Assembly: GCF_000430725.1 (NCBI RefSeq)
Contig: NZ_KE387203.1
Coordinates: 482,251-546,250 of the forward strand
Length of the DNA: 64,000 bases
Reading direction: 5' to 3'
DNA from: Azohydromonas australica DSM 1124
GTDB lineage: Bacteria > Pseudomonadota > Gammaproteobacteria > Burkholderiales > Burkholderiaceae_C
In this document: piece after piece, positions 35,297-43,797 of the stretch
How the letters are laid out: the number at the start of each line of letters is the position of its first letter
Position numbering within the stretch: the stretch's first letter is position 1
The notes under the pieces: model-generated
Told to the model about the DNA's origin: nothing
Seen by the model: only the letters and a program-made list of their open reading frames with translations
Database searches by the model: none
Position numbers and translations under genes: made by a program

Positions 35297-36790
35297 TCAG
35301 GCATGCGCGTCCTGCGCCTTGGCCGCGGCCACCGCATCGGCGGCGCCGCTGCGCGCGCCGTTGAAGAAGAGGTTCAGCGCCACGGCGGCGATCGACGCCA
35401 GCAGGATGCCGCTGTCCAGCAGCGGGTGCAGGCCGTGCGCCATCTGCTGCATCCAGCGCGGCGCCACCAGCGGGATCATCCCCGCGCCGATGGAGATGGC
35501 GACGATGTAGAGGTTGTGGCGGCTGGCCGCGTAGTTGACGGTGGACAGGATGCGGATGCCCGTGGCCGCCACCATGCCGAACATCACCAGCCCCGCGCCG
35601 CCGAGCACGAAGGCCGGCACCGACTCCACCAGCGCCGCCATCTTGGGCAGCATGCCCAGCACCACCATGATCACGCCGGCGGCCACGCACACCCAGCGGC
35701 TCTTGACGCCGGTGACGCCCACCAGGCCCACGTTCTGCGAGAAGCTGGTGTAGGGGAAGGTGTTGAAGATGCCGCCGATGACGGTGCCCAGGCCGTCGGT
35801 GCGCAGCCCCGCGGCGAGCTCGGCCTGGCCGATCTTCTTGCCCGTGATGTCCGACAGCGCCAGGAACATGCCGGTGGACTCGATCATCACCACGACCATC
35901 ACCAGCGTCATGGTCAGCACCATGACCGGGTCGAAGGTGGGCAGCCCGAAGGAGAAGGGCGTGACCACGTCGAACCAGTGCGCCTTGGCCACCTTGGCGA
36001 AGTCCATCTTGCCCATGGCCACCGCCACCACGCAGCCCACGACGATGCCCAGCAGCACCGAGATGTTGGCCACGAAGCCACGGCCCCAGCGGCTGATGCA
36101 CAGGATCACCAGCAGCACGAAGCCGGCGACGGCCAGGTTGTCCAGCGCGCCGTAGGCGGGGTTGTCCAGCATCGGGATCGGGCCGAGCTTGAGCGCCGGT
36201 GCCGAGGCGCCCGCCGCGGGCGCAGAGGCCGCCGCGGCCTTGGCGGCGTCCACCATCGCCACCAGCTTGGGCACGTCCACCTGCTGCGCCATGGGCGCGG
36301 GGCCGCCCAGGGCCCAGCCGATGCCCACGCGCATGAGGCTGATGCCGATGACGGCAATGATGCTGCCCGTCACCACCGGCGGGAAAAAGCGCAGCAGCCG
36401 GCTCACCAGCGGCGCGATGGCGATCGAGACCAGCCCCGCGCCGATGATGGCGCCGAAGATCGCGCGCGCTCCCTCCACGCCCGGCTGCGCATTGGCCATG
36501 GCCACCATCGGGCCGACGGCGGCGAAGGTCACGCCCATCATCACCGGCAGCCGGATGCCGATGTGGCGGCCGAAGCCCAGCGCCTGGATCAACGTCACCA
36601 AGCCGCAGCAGAACAGGTCCGCCGAGATCAGCATCGCCACCTGCTCGGGGCTGAGCTTGAGCGCGCGGCCCACGATCAGCGGCACCGCCACGGCGCCGGC
36701 GTACATCACCAGCACGTGCTGCAGGCCCAGCGCGGCCAGGCGGCCGGTGGGGAGTCGTTCATCGACCGGATGGGTCTCGGTGTGGGCCAT
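35297..36790 (-). CDS. NCS2 family urate/xanthine permease
   Basis: 497 residues, about 14 membrane helices. NCS2 signatures: LGLQHVLVMYAGAVAVPLIVG at the start, MIESTGMFLALSDITGKK (helix 8, substrate-binding Glu), and NTFPYTSFSQNVGLVGVTGVKSRWV (helix 10 and the following motif). These mark the nucleobase-ascorbate transporter family; the T-S-F-S-Q-N-V form is typical of urate/xanthine members. A periplasmic or cytoplasmic Ala-rich insert (about 185-205) is unusual. GAAGGAAG precedes the ATG. It lies 85 bases after puuD on the same strand, so the two genes form a urate uptake and oxidation unit. Confidence 0.9.
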   Translation of the reverse strand: MAHTETHPVDERLPTGRLAALGLQHVLVMYAGAVAVPLIVGRALKLSPEQVAMLISADLFCCGLVTLIQALGFGRHIGIRLPVMMGVTFAAVGPMVAMANAQPGVEGARAIFGAIIGAGLVSIAIAPLVSRLLRFFPPVVTGSIIAVIGISLMRVGIGWALGGPAPMAQQVDVPKLVAMVDAAKAAAASAPAAGASAPALKLGPIPMLDNPAYGALDNLAVAGFVLLVILCISRWGRGFVANISVLLGIVVGCVVAVAMGKMDFAKVAKAHWFDVVTPFSFGLPTFDPVMVLTMTLVMVVVMIESTGMFLALSDITGKKIGQAELAAGLRTDGLGTVIGGIFNTFPYTSFSQNVGLVGVTGVKSRWVCVAAGVIMVVLGMLPKMAALVESVPAFVLGGAGLVMFGMVAATGIRILSTVNYAASRHNLYIVAISIGAGMIPLVAPRWMQQMAHGLHPLLDSGILLASIAAVALNLFFNGARSGAADAVAAAKAQDAHA

Positions 36791-36875
36791 GGGTCTTCCT
36801 TCGGGAAAAGCTCCGCCCGGCGGCAGCGCCGGCAGGAGCGGCGCCCGCGAAGCGGGGATGGGAAACGGAAAAGGC

Positions 36876-38093
36876 TTACTGCTGCGCTGACGCGCCGCTC
36901 TCGAACCAGCGGCGCAGCAGGTCGCGCTCGGCGTCGGTGATCTGCGTGGCGTTGTTCAGCGGCATGAGCTTCTGCACCACGGCCTGCTGGTACACGGCCT
37001 GGGCGTTGACGCGGATGAGCTCCGGCGTGTGCAGCGCCACGTTCTTGTTCTGCAGCTGGGCGTTGTGGCACATGACGCAGCGCTGCTCGATGACGCTTTG
37101 CACCTGCGCGAAGGCCACCGGCTGCCGGGCCGCGGCGAGCTGCGCGTCACTGCGCGGCGGCGGGGCCAGCCAGAAGGCCAGGCCACCCAGCGCCAGCGTG
37201 CCCACCACCGCGTGCTCCCACGGCGTGCGCTTGCCCAGCACGTGCGCCTTGTGGCGCGAGACGAAGCTGTGGCGGATGAGCGCGCCGGCGAGCATCAGCA
37301 GCACCAGCACCAGCCAGTTGTGCTGGGCCTGGTACAGCCAGCCGTAGTGGTTGGAGAGCATGGCAATGAGCACCGGCAGCGTGAAGTACGTGTTGTGCAC
37401 GCTGCGCTGCTTGCCGCGCTGGCCGTGGACCGGGTCCACGGCCTGGCCGGCGCGCAGCTGCGCCACCACCTTGCGCTGGCCCGGGATGATCCAGAAGAAC
37501 ACGTTGGCGCTCATGGCCGTGGCCATCATCGCGCCCACCAGCAGGAAGGCCGCGCGGCCCGCGAACAGCTGGCAGGCCAGCCACGCGGCAAACACCACCA
37601 GGGCGAAGACCAGCACGCCGACGACCAGGTCGCCGTTCCTGCGGCGCCCCAGCGTGCGGCAGATGGCGTCGTAGAGCAGCCAGAACGCCGCGAGGAAACC
37701 CAGCGCCGCGCCGATGGCCGCGCCCGGCGACCAGTCGTGCACGCTCTTGTCCACCAGGAAGGTGCCGGCGTTGAACAGGTACAGCACCGTGAACAGCCCG
37801 AAGCCCGTGAGCCAGGTCGAGTAGCTCTCCCAGTACGACCAGTGCAGGTTCTCGGGCAGCGGCAGCCACTTGGGCGCCACCATGTACTTGTTGGAGTGGT
37901 AGAAGCCGCCGCCGTGCACGGCCCACATCTCGCCGTCCACGCCCTTCTTCTTCAGGTCCTCGTGCGTGGGCACGCTGAGACTGTTGTCAAGCATGACGAA
38001 GTAGAACGAGGCGCCGATCCAGGCGACCGCCGTGATGACGTGGGCCCAGCGCAGCAGCAGGTTCGCCCAGTCGATGAGGTAGGAAAGGTCCAT
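36876..38093 (-). CDS. puuD: PuuD membrane urate oxidase with C-terminal cytochrome c domain
   Basis: 405 residues. The N-terminal 300 form about eight membrane helices with conserved blocks LLRWAHVITAVAWIGASFYFVMLDNSL, VHGGGFYHSNKYMVAPKWLP and RSVHNTYFTLPVLIAMLSNHY. The C-terminal part is a c-type cytochrome with haem site CVMCH (in EQRCVMCHNAQ) and a likely Met ligand in QKLMPLNN. This is COG3748/PuuD, a bacterial urate oxidase that passes electrons to a cytochrome rather than making hydrogen peroxide. It is the first gene of the operon with the NCS2 permease. A perfect 12-bp palindrome lies about 150 bases upstream. Confidence 0.92.
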   Translation of the reverse strand: MDLSYLIDWANLLLRWAHVITAVAWIGASFYFVMLDNSLSVPTHEDLKKKGVDGEMWAVHGGGFYHSNKYMVAPKWLPLPENLHWSYWESYSTWLTGFGLFTVLYLFNAGTFLVDKSVHDWSPGAAIGAALGFLAAFWLLYDAICRTLGRRRNGDLVVGVLVFALVVFAAWLACQLFAGRAAFLLVGAMMATAMSANVFFWIIPGQRKVVAQLRAGQAVDPVHGQRGKQRSVHNTYFTLPVLIAMLSNHYGWLYQAQHNWLVLVLLMLAGALIRHSFVSRHKAHVLGKRTPWEHAVVGTLALGGLAFWLAPPPRSDAQLAAARQPVAFAQVQSVIEQRCVMCHNAQLQNKNVALHTPELIRVNAQAVYQQAVVQKLMPLNNATQITDAERDLLRRWFESGASAQQ

Positions 38094-38242
38094 CGGTGAT
38101 GTACGCAGGAAGCGCCGGCGGGATGGACCACCGGCTTCTTCCCCTCACCACAGCGGGCTCTGTGAGGAGCGAACGTCGCAACCTGATGCAGGCGCTTCCA
38201 GGGGAAGCACACCCGCCCGGGCTCCGCGGCGACGTGGATCAA

Positions 38243-38254
38243 ACTGTATACAGT
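38243..38254 (-). promoter_or_regulatory. Palindromic operator candidate upstream of puuD
   Basis: ACTGTATACAGT is a perfect 12-bp palindrome in the 291-base gap before puuD. The TGTATACA core is typical of GntR-type operators. No GntR gene is adjacent, so the regulator would be elsewhere. I see nothing else definite in 38094-38384. Confidence 0.45.
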
Positions 38255-38384
38255 GTTGTGCGCTGTGCGTAGGGTAGTTTCCCGCAAGCTCACGGCACGA
38301 TGTCCGACTGGAATGCAAGTCCCGGGCCAGGGGGGCAGCGCTGAAATGCACCATTCAGGCGCAGGCCGTGGTGCACCACCAAGC

Positions 38385-40814
38385 TCAGGCCGGGTGGATC
38401 TCCGCGCCCGGTGCGGCGGTCGCCAGGGCCTCCCACACCGTGCCGAAGCGGCGCCGGAACTCCTGCGCCGGCAGCGCCGCGCCGAACAGCCAGCCCTGTC
38501 CGAGCAGGCAGCCCTGCTCGCGCAGCGCGTGGCGTTGCGCCTCGGTCTCGATGCCCTCCGCCACCACCGCCGCGCCCATGCCCTGGCCCAGCGCGACGAT
38601 GGCCCGCGTGATGCCCGCGTCGGCCAGCCCGCCGTCCGGCGCGAACACGAAGCGGCGGTCGATCTTGATCTTCGAGATCGGGAAGTCCCGCACGTGCGAG
38701 AGCGAGGAGTAGCCGGTGCCGAAGTCGTCCAGCACCAGCGCCACCCCCATCCCGCGCAGCTCCAGCATGGTGCCCAGCACCTGCGCGTGGTCGGACAGCA
38801 GCGCCGTCTCGGTCAGCTCCAGCTCCAGTCCGGCCGGATCCACCCGGTGCGTGCACAGTGCCCGCCGCAGCTGCGCGACGAAGTCCCGGTCGTGCAGCTG
38901 GCGCGCCGAGACGTTGACCGCCAGGCGCAGCCCGCGGGCGCCCTCAGCCTGCCACGCGCCCAGCTGCGCGCAGGCGGCATCGAGCACCCAGGCGCCCAGC
39001 GCGCCGATCAGCCCGCACTGCTCGGCCACGGCCACCAGCTCGCCGGTGGACACCGGCGCCGCGCCCTCCTGCGGCAACCGCAGCAGCGCCTCCGCCGCCA
39101 CCGCGCGCCCGTCGCACAGGCTCACCACGGGCTGGTAGTGCAGCTGCAGGCGGCCCTGCCGCAGCGCCTCGCGCACCAGGCGTTCGGCGGCGGTGCGCCG
39201 CGTGGCCGCGAGGTCCAGCTCCTCGCCGAAAAAGCACCAGCGCTGCTTGCCGCTGAACTTGGCGCGGTACATCGCGGTGTCGGCGTGCCGCAGCAGCGAC
39301 GCGGTGTCGGCACCGTCACGCGGGATCATGGCGATGCCCACGCTGGCGCCCATCTGCGCGATGCGGCCCTCGATCTCGACCGGCTCGGACACCACGTCGA
39401 TCACGCGCTCGGCCACGCGCACCGCCTCCGCTTCCATGCTCTCGCCGGCGCCGCGCAGCACGATGCAGAACTCGTCGCCCCCCAGCCGCGACACCACGTC
39501 GCCCGCGCGCACGGTGCCGGCCAGGCGCCGGGCCTGCACGCGCAGCACGGCGTCGCCGGCATGGTGGCCGTCGCTGTCGTTGACGAACTTGAAGTTGTCC
39601 AGGTCCACGAACAGCACTGCGCCCTGCATGCCGGTGCGCGCGCACTGCTCCACCACCTCGCCCAGGCGCTGCTGCAGCAACGTGCGGTTGGGCAGCCCCG
39701 TGAGCTGGTCCGTGAGCGCCACCAGCCGCAGCCGCGCCTGCTCGCGGCTGGCCTGTGCCATGCGCGCCATCAGCAGCCAGGTCAGCGCGGCCAGCAGCAC
39801 GCTGATGCCCGCGCCGGCCAGGCCGATGAAGGGCAGCGGCCAGCGCGGCGCGCCGTCAAGCAGGCCGCGCAGCGGCGTGAACTCCACCGTCCAGGCATGG
39901 CCCGGGATCTGCAGCGTGCGCGTCACTGGCGCCAGGCCGGCCAGCGCCTGGCCCTCCTCCAGCAGGCCGTCGTCGTGCATCAGCGCTTCGGGCCGGGTCG
40001 AGGGGCCGTCGTACAGCCTCAGGTTGAGGTCCCCGCGGTTGACGCCCAGCGCGCCTTGCAGCAGGTCGCCGATGCGAAAGGGGCTGTTGACCCAGCCCAG
40101 CAAGGCGGCACGGCGCTGCTCGGCGTCGTGCAGTTCGCCGACATGGCGGCTGTACACCGGCACGAACAGCAGGAAGCCGTTGACGCCGGACTGCTGCGCC
40201 TCGCTGGCGAGCTTGAGCTTGCCCGTGACTGCCGCCTGGCCGCTGTCGCGCGCGAGTTCCATGGCCGCGCGGCGCACCGGCTCGGACAGCATGTCGAAGC
40301 CGTGGGCGCGCAGGTTGCGCACGTTGTTGGGCTCCAGGTACGTCACCGGCCCGTAGCCGGGGCGCTCGCCCTCGGGCCGCACCGCGTAGTCCGCCAGCCC
40401 TTCCGCGCGCAAAGCCTGCTCGAAGGCCTCGCGATGCGGCGCCGGCACGTAGCGGGCCCAGCCCACACCCTGGAAGCCCGGAAAGCTCTGCTCCAGCTCC
40501 AGGTGGCGCACGTACTCGCGCCACTGGCCGCGCGTGACGCCGCCGGAGGCCGCCACCCAGCCGGCGCTGCTGCGCAGCACCTGCTCGTACCCGGCCATGC
40601 GCGCCTGAATGGCCGCGCAGATGCGCTGCACGCGGAAGTCCAGGCGCGACTGCAGGCGCCGCGTGTCGTCCCGCTGCGCCACGTGCCACAGCAGCGCGGT
40701 GGTTGCCAGCCCACAAGCCAGCACCAGCGCGGAGGCCACGGCTCGGCGCCACCTGCGATACGACGGCTTGTCGTCAACCAGCGGAAATTCGATGTTGGCG
40801 TCCGACGCGCTCAT
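38385..40814 (-). CDS. CHASE-GGDEF-EAL membrane c-di-GMP enzyme
   Basis: 809 residues from the ATG at 40814. TM1 (about 24-45), a periplasmic CHASE domain (about 75-275, with SFPGFQGVGWARYVPAPHR and EPNNVRNLRAHGFDML), TM2 (about 320-345), GGDEF (about 370-525; SRLGGDEFCIVL) and EAL (about 540-785; AEALLRLPQ, NVSARQ, DDFGTGYSSL, KIDRRFV). Both catalytic motifs look intact; the segment before GGDEF is RAGDVVSRL, so an RxxD inhibition site is present. CHASE domains bind small extracellular ligands such as cytokinin-like molecules or peptides. A GTG at 40838 would place the start inside a hairpin and is less likely. Confidence 0.88.
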   Translation of the reverse strand: MSASDANIEFPLVDDKPSYRRWRRAVASALVLACGLATTALLWHVAQRDDTRRLQSRLDFRVQRICAAIQARMAGYEQVLRSSAGWVAASGGVTRGQWREYVRHLELEQSFPGFQGVGWARYVPAPHREAFEQALRAEGLADYAVRPEGERPGYGPVTYLEPNNVRNLRAHGFDMLSEPVRRAAMELARDSGQAAVTGKLKLASEAQQSGVNGFLLFVPVYSRHVGELHDAEQRRAALLGWVNSPFRIGDLLQGALGVNRGDLNLRLYDGPSTRPEALMHDDGLLEEGQALAGLAPVTRTLQIPGHAWTVEFTPLRGLLDGAPRWPLPFIGLAGAGISVLLAALTWLLMARMAQASREQARLRLVALTDQLTGLPNRTLLQQRLGEVVEQCARTGMQGAVLFVDLDNFKFVNDSDGHHAGDAVLRVQARRLAGTVRAGDVVSRLGGDEFCIVLRGAGESMEAEAVRVAERVIDVVSEPVEIEGRIAQMGASVGIAMIPRDGADTASLLRHADTAMYRAKFSGKQRWCFFGEELDLAATRRTAAERLVREALRQGRLQLHYQPVVSLCDGRAVAAEALLRLPQEGAAPVSTGELVAVAEQCGLIGALGAWVLDAACAQLGAWQAEGARGLRLAVNVSARQLHDRDFVAQLRRALCTHRVDPAGLELELTETALLSDHAQVLGTMLELRGMGVALVLDDFGTGYSSLSHVRDFPISKIKIDRRFVFAPDGGLADAGITRAIVALGQGMGAAVVAEGIETEAQRHALREQGCLLGQGWLFGAALPAQEFRRRFGTVWEALATAAPGAEIHPA

Positions 40815-40827
40815 GCGGCTCTTGAGT

Positions 40828-40870
40828 CGGACGGGCACGGCTTTCGTTGCCGCGCCCGTCCGGTTTTTTT
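40828..40870 (+). terminator. Strong plus-strand intrinsic terminator with no gene in front
   Basis: CGGACGGGC-ACGGC / GCCGC-GCCCGTCCG hairpin with TTTCGTT loop, followed by G and seven T. Its orientation ends plus-strand transcripts, yet no plus-strand gene lies upstream for several kilobases. It sits just before the start of the CHASE-GGDEF-EAL gene. The rest of 40871-40976 shows nothing definite. Confidence 0.65.
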
Positions 40871-40976
40871 ACTTCAGCCGCAAGCGTCGCCGATCCGCCC
40901 GGCCGGCCCACCACGGCAGCGAGACAGAGTTGGGCTTCGTGCGCAGAACAGCACGAATTGAAGCGCCGCGAACCCT

Positions 40977-41942
40977 TCAATCGGCGCGCGAAACCGCCGC
41001 CGCACCCTGCGCTTCAGCGCGGCGCTTCCATTTCGAGGCGGCCTGCGCCAGCCAGCCGTGGCCGCTCACCAGCACGATGCCCGCCAGCGCCAGCGCGGCG
41101 CCCTGCAGGAAGGCCGGCTCCAGCGGCTCGCCCAGCAGCCACACGCCGAAGCCCACGCCGAACAGTGGCGTGAGGAAGGAGAACACGCCCAGCCGCGAGG
41201 CGAGGTAGCGCCGCAGCAGCCAGCACCACGCCAGGAAGCTCGCGAAGGACACCACCAGCGCCTGGAAAGCCAGGCTGCCCGCCAGCAGCGGCGTGGGCGT
41301 GAAGCGGGTCTGTCCGCTGGCGACGGCCGCCGCCAGCAGCAGCACGCTGGCGCCGGCGAGTTGGTACAGCAGCGTCTCGGTGGCCGGCGCCGAGGCCAGG
41401 CGCGAGCAGCGGATCGCCACCGTGGTCGCGCCCCAGGCGGCGCCCCCCAGCAGCCCCAGCGCGTCGCCCAGCAGCGGGTTGTCGCCGCCGGCCGGGCCCG
41501 CCGATCGGCCGAGGAAGGCCCAGGCGATGCCGCCGAAGGCCAGCGCGATGCCGGCCCACTGCAGCGCCTGCAGCCGCTCCGCGCGCAGCTTCCAGTGCAG
41601 CCCCAGCGCCGCGAACACCGGCGCGGTGTAGAGGAACACCACCATGTGCGAGGCGCTGGTGTGGCGCAGCCCTTCGCCCACCACCAGGAACTCCAGCCCG
41701 AACAGCAGCCCCACCAGCACGCCCGGCCGCCACGCGCCGCCGCGCCACTGCAGCCGCTCGCCGCGCAGGGCCATCAGCGCCGCCACCAGCAGCGCCGACA
41801 GGGTCGAGCGCAGCCCGATCTGGAAGATCGGCGCCATGTCCGGCGCAGTCGCCTTCACCGCGATCTGCTGCAGCGCCCAGACCATGCACAGCAGCAGCAT
41901 CAGGCCGGTGGCCTGGGCGTCGAGGGGCTTGCGGTGGGACAT
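40977..41942 (-). CDS. EamA/DMT family transporter
   Basis: 321 residues, ten membrane helices in two EamA repeats: LMLLLCMVWALQQIAVKATAPDMAPIFQIGLRS begins the first repeat and LGLLGGAAWGATTVAIRCSRLASAPATETLLYQL the second. It ends with a short cytoplasmic Lys/Arg-rich tail. The family exports or imports amino acids, nucleosides or other small metabolites. The ATG at 41942 is chosen because the first helix follows at once; the longer reading to 42149 overlaps the divergent regulator. It shares a 79-base divergent promoter with the AraC regulator at 42022, which probably controls it. Confidence 0.87.
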   Translation of the reverse strand: MSHRKPLDAQATGLMLLLCMVWALQQIAVKATAPDMAPIFQIGLRSTLSALLVAALMALRGERLQWRGGAWRPGVLVGLLFGLEFLVVGEGLRHTSASHMVVFLYTAPVFAALGLHWKLRAERLQALQWAGIALAFGGIAWAFLGRSAGPAGGDNPLLGDALGLLGGAAWGATTVAIRCSRLASAPATETLLYQLAGASVLLLAAAVASGQTRFTPTPLLAGSLAFQALVVSFASFLAWCWLLRRYLASRLGVFSFLTPLFGVGFGVWLLGEPLEPAFLQGAALALAGIVLVSGHGWLAQAASKWKRRAEAQGAAAVSRAD

Positions 41943-42021
41943 GGCTCGAAGAGGAAACAGCGGTGGAGCGGCGCATTGTCCGGTGACGCTTTCGCGAGGG
42001 ATTTCGCGTATCGGACAATCC

Positions 42022-42849
42022 ATGCCGCCCATCCGCCACGCCCTGCCCGCCCCCATGGCCACCCGTCCCCGCCAGCTGCGCGCACCGCCCTTTGCCGACA
42101 CCCTGCCGGCGCCGATCTGGTTCCGCGCCGACGACCTCCCTTCGGACACCGAGTACCCGCGCCACCGCCACGCCTGGGGCGAGTTCGTGTACGCCTACAG
42201 CGGCGTGATGGAGCTGATGCTGTCCGACCGCCACCTGATGGCGCCGCCGCAGTACGGCGTGTGGCTGCCGGCGCAGGTGGAGCACGTGGGCCTGAACCGG
42301 CACGCGGCCAGCCACTGCTCGCTGTACGTGTCCGAGGCGCTGTGCGCGGCGCTGCCGCGCGAGGCCTGCGCGCTGACGGTGAGCCCGCTGGTACGCGCGC
42401 TGCTGGAGCACCTGCGGCGGCACGCGCACGCGGCGCCGCCGACGGCGGAGGAGGCGCGGCTGCTGCAGGTGCTGGTGGACCAGCTCGCACTGGCGCCGCG
42501 CGCAGGCAGCTACCTGCCCGGCAGCGAGGACCCGGTGCTGGCGCCGGTGCTGCGGGCGCTGGACGCGAACCCGGGCGACGCCCGCTCGCTGGCCGAGCTG
42601 GCGCTGGCGTTCCACACCACCGAGCGCACGCTGCTGCGGCGCTGCCGGCGCGAGCTGGGCATGTCCTTCAGCGAGTGGCGCCAGCGGCTGCGCGTGGTCA
42701 AGGCGCTGCCGCGGCTGCAGGCCGGGCGCAAGGTGGAGGCCGTGGCGCTGGAGCTGGGCTACGCCGGCGCCTCGGCCTTCATCACCATGTTCAAGCGCCT
42801 CATGGGCATGACGCCGGACGAGTTCCGGCGCCGGGCGGCGGGCGGCTGA
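42022..42849 (+). CDS. AraC-family transcriptional regulator with cupin sensor domain
   Basis: 275 residues. The N-terminal cupin-like domain (about 35-140) has TEYPRHRHAWGEFVYAYSGVMEL and YGVWLPAQVEHVGLN, typical of small-ligand AraC sensors. The C-terminal double helix-turn-helix (about 180-270) has SLAELALAFHTTERTLLRRCRRELGMSF and VEAVALELGYAGASAFITMFKRLMGMTPDEFRRR. Regulators of this type beside a DMT transporter usually control that exporter. ATG at 42022 or 42055 is possible. It ends 19 bases before the convergent DapA-family gene. Confidence 0.88.
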   Translation: MPPIRHALPAPMATRPRQLRAPPFADTLPAPIWFRADDLPSDTEYPRHRHAWGEFVYAYSGVMELMLSDRHLMAPPQYGVWLPAQVEHVGLNRHAASHCSLYVSEALCAALPREACALTVSPLVRALLEHLRRHAHAAPPTAEEARLLQVLVDQLALAPRAGSYLPGSEDPVLAPVLRALDANPGDARSLAELALAFHTTERTLLRRCRRELGMSFSEWRQRLRVVKALPRLQAGRKVEAVALELGYAGASAFITMFKRLMGMTPDEFRRRAAGG

Positions 42850-42868
42850 GGCCGTGCGCGGCCGGGAA

Positions 42869-43786
42869 TCAACGCGCCCAGCGCAGCACCAGCGGATCGA
42901 GCCGCCGCGCGATGTCGATCAGCCCCTGGCGGATGGCCGGCTGCAGGTCCGGCCACGGGTGGCGCGGTGCGCTGCACTGGATCACGCCGCCGGCCTCCAT
43001 CAGCGCCTTGGCGGCCAGGAAGCCCGCCTGCCGGTTCTCCCAGTTGATCAGCGGCAGCCAGCGCTGGTAGAGGTCGAAGGCCTCGTCGCGGCGGCCTTGC
43101 CGGTAGGCGTCCACGATGGCGCGCATGCCGTCGGGGAAGCCGCCGCCGGTCATCGCGCCGGTGCAGCCGGCTTCGAGGTCGGCCCACAGCGTGATGCCCT
43201 CCTCCCCGTCCCACGGTCCCTCGATGGCGTCGCCGCCCAGCGCGATCAGCTCACGCAGCTTGTTGGCCGCCTGCGGCATCTCCAGCTTGAAGTAGCGCAG
43301 GTTCGGGATCTCGCGCGCCATGCGCGCCAGCAGCGCCGCGGGCAGCGGCGTGCCGGCCACGGGGGCGTCCTGGACCATCAGCGGGATGTCGATCGCCCCG
43401 CACACCGTGCGGAAGAACTCCACCACCTGCGCCTCGCCCACGCGCAGCGTGGCGCCGTGGTAGGGCGGCATCACCATCACCATCGCGGCGCCCATGTCCT
43501 GCGCGCGGCGGCTGCGCGCGGCGCACACGGCGCTGCTGAAGTGCGTGGTGGTCACGATCACCGGCACGCGGCCGGCCACCTGCTCCAGGATGGCCCGCGT
43601 CAGCAGCTCGCGCTCCTCGTCCGCGAGCGCGAACTGCTCGGAGAAGTTGGCCAGGATGCACAGGCCGTTGGAGCCGGCATCGATCATGAAGTCCACGCAG
43701 CGCAGCTGCCCGGGCAGGTCCAGCGTGCCGTCGGCGTTGAAGACGGTGGGCACCACCGGGAACACGCCCTCATAGCGTCGGTTCAT
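42869..43786 (-). CDS. DapA-family (DHDPS superfamily) lyase in a sugar-acid operon
   Basis: 305 residues, TIM barrel. EGVFPVVPTVFNADGTLD opens the fold and ANFSEQFALADEER replaces the usual GTTGE phosphate/carboxylate loop. The Schiff-base Lys is expected in YFKLEMP. The catalytic Tyr that most members carry in a YNxP motif is replaced: the segment reads LMVQDAPVAG. This marks a distinct subgroup that probably acts on a 2-keto-3-deoxy sugar acid as aldolase or dehydratase rather than in lysine synthesis. It is the last gene of a six-gene operon, 11 bases after the enolase-superfamily gene, with GAGGATC as ribosome site. Confidence 0.82.
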   Translation of the reverse strand: MNRRYEGVFPVVPTVFNADGTLDLPGQLRCVDFMIDAGSNGLCILANFSEQFALADEERELLTRAILEQVAGRVPVIVTTTHFSSAVCAARSRRAQDMGAAMVMVMPPYHGATLRVGEAQVVEFFRTVCGAIDIPLMVQDAPVAGTPLPAALLARMAREIPNLRYFKLEMPQAANKLRELIALGGDAIEGPWDGEEGITLWADLEAGCTGAMTGGGFPDGMRAIVDAYRQGRRDEAFDLYQRWLPLINWENRQAGFLAAKALMEAGGVIQCSAPRHPWPDLQPAIRQGLIDIARRLDPLVLRWAR

Positions 43787-43797
43787 GGCGTTGATCC

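Noticed and set aside
40815..40976. Possible c-di-GMP (GEMM) riboswitch before the CHASE-GGDEF-EAL gene
   Set aside because: The leader lacks the conserved GEMM core and tetraloop-receptor pattern; only a simple hairpin is present.
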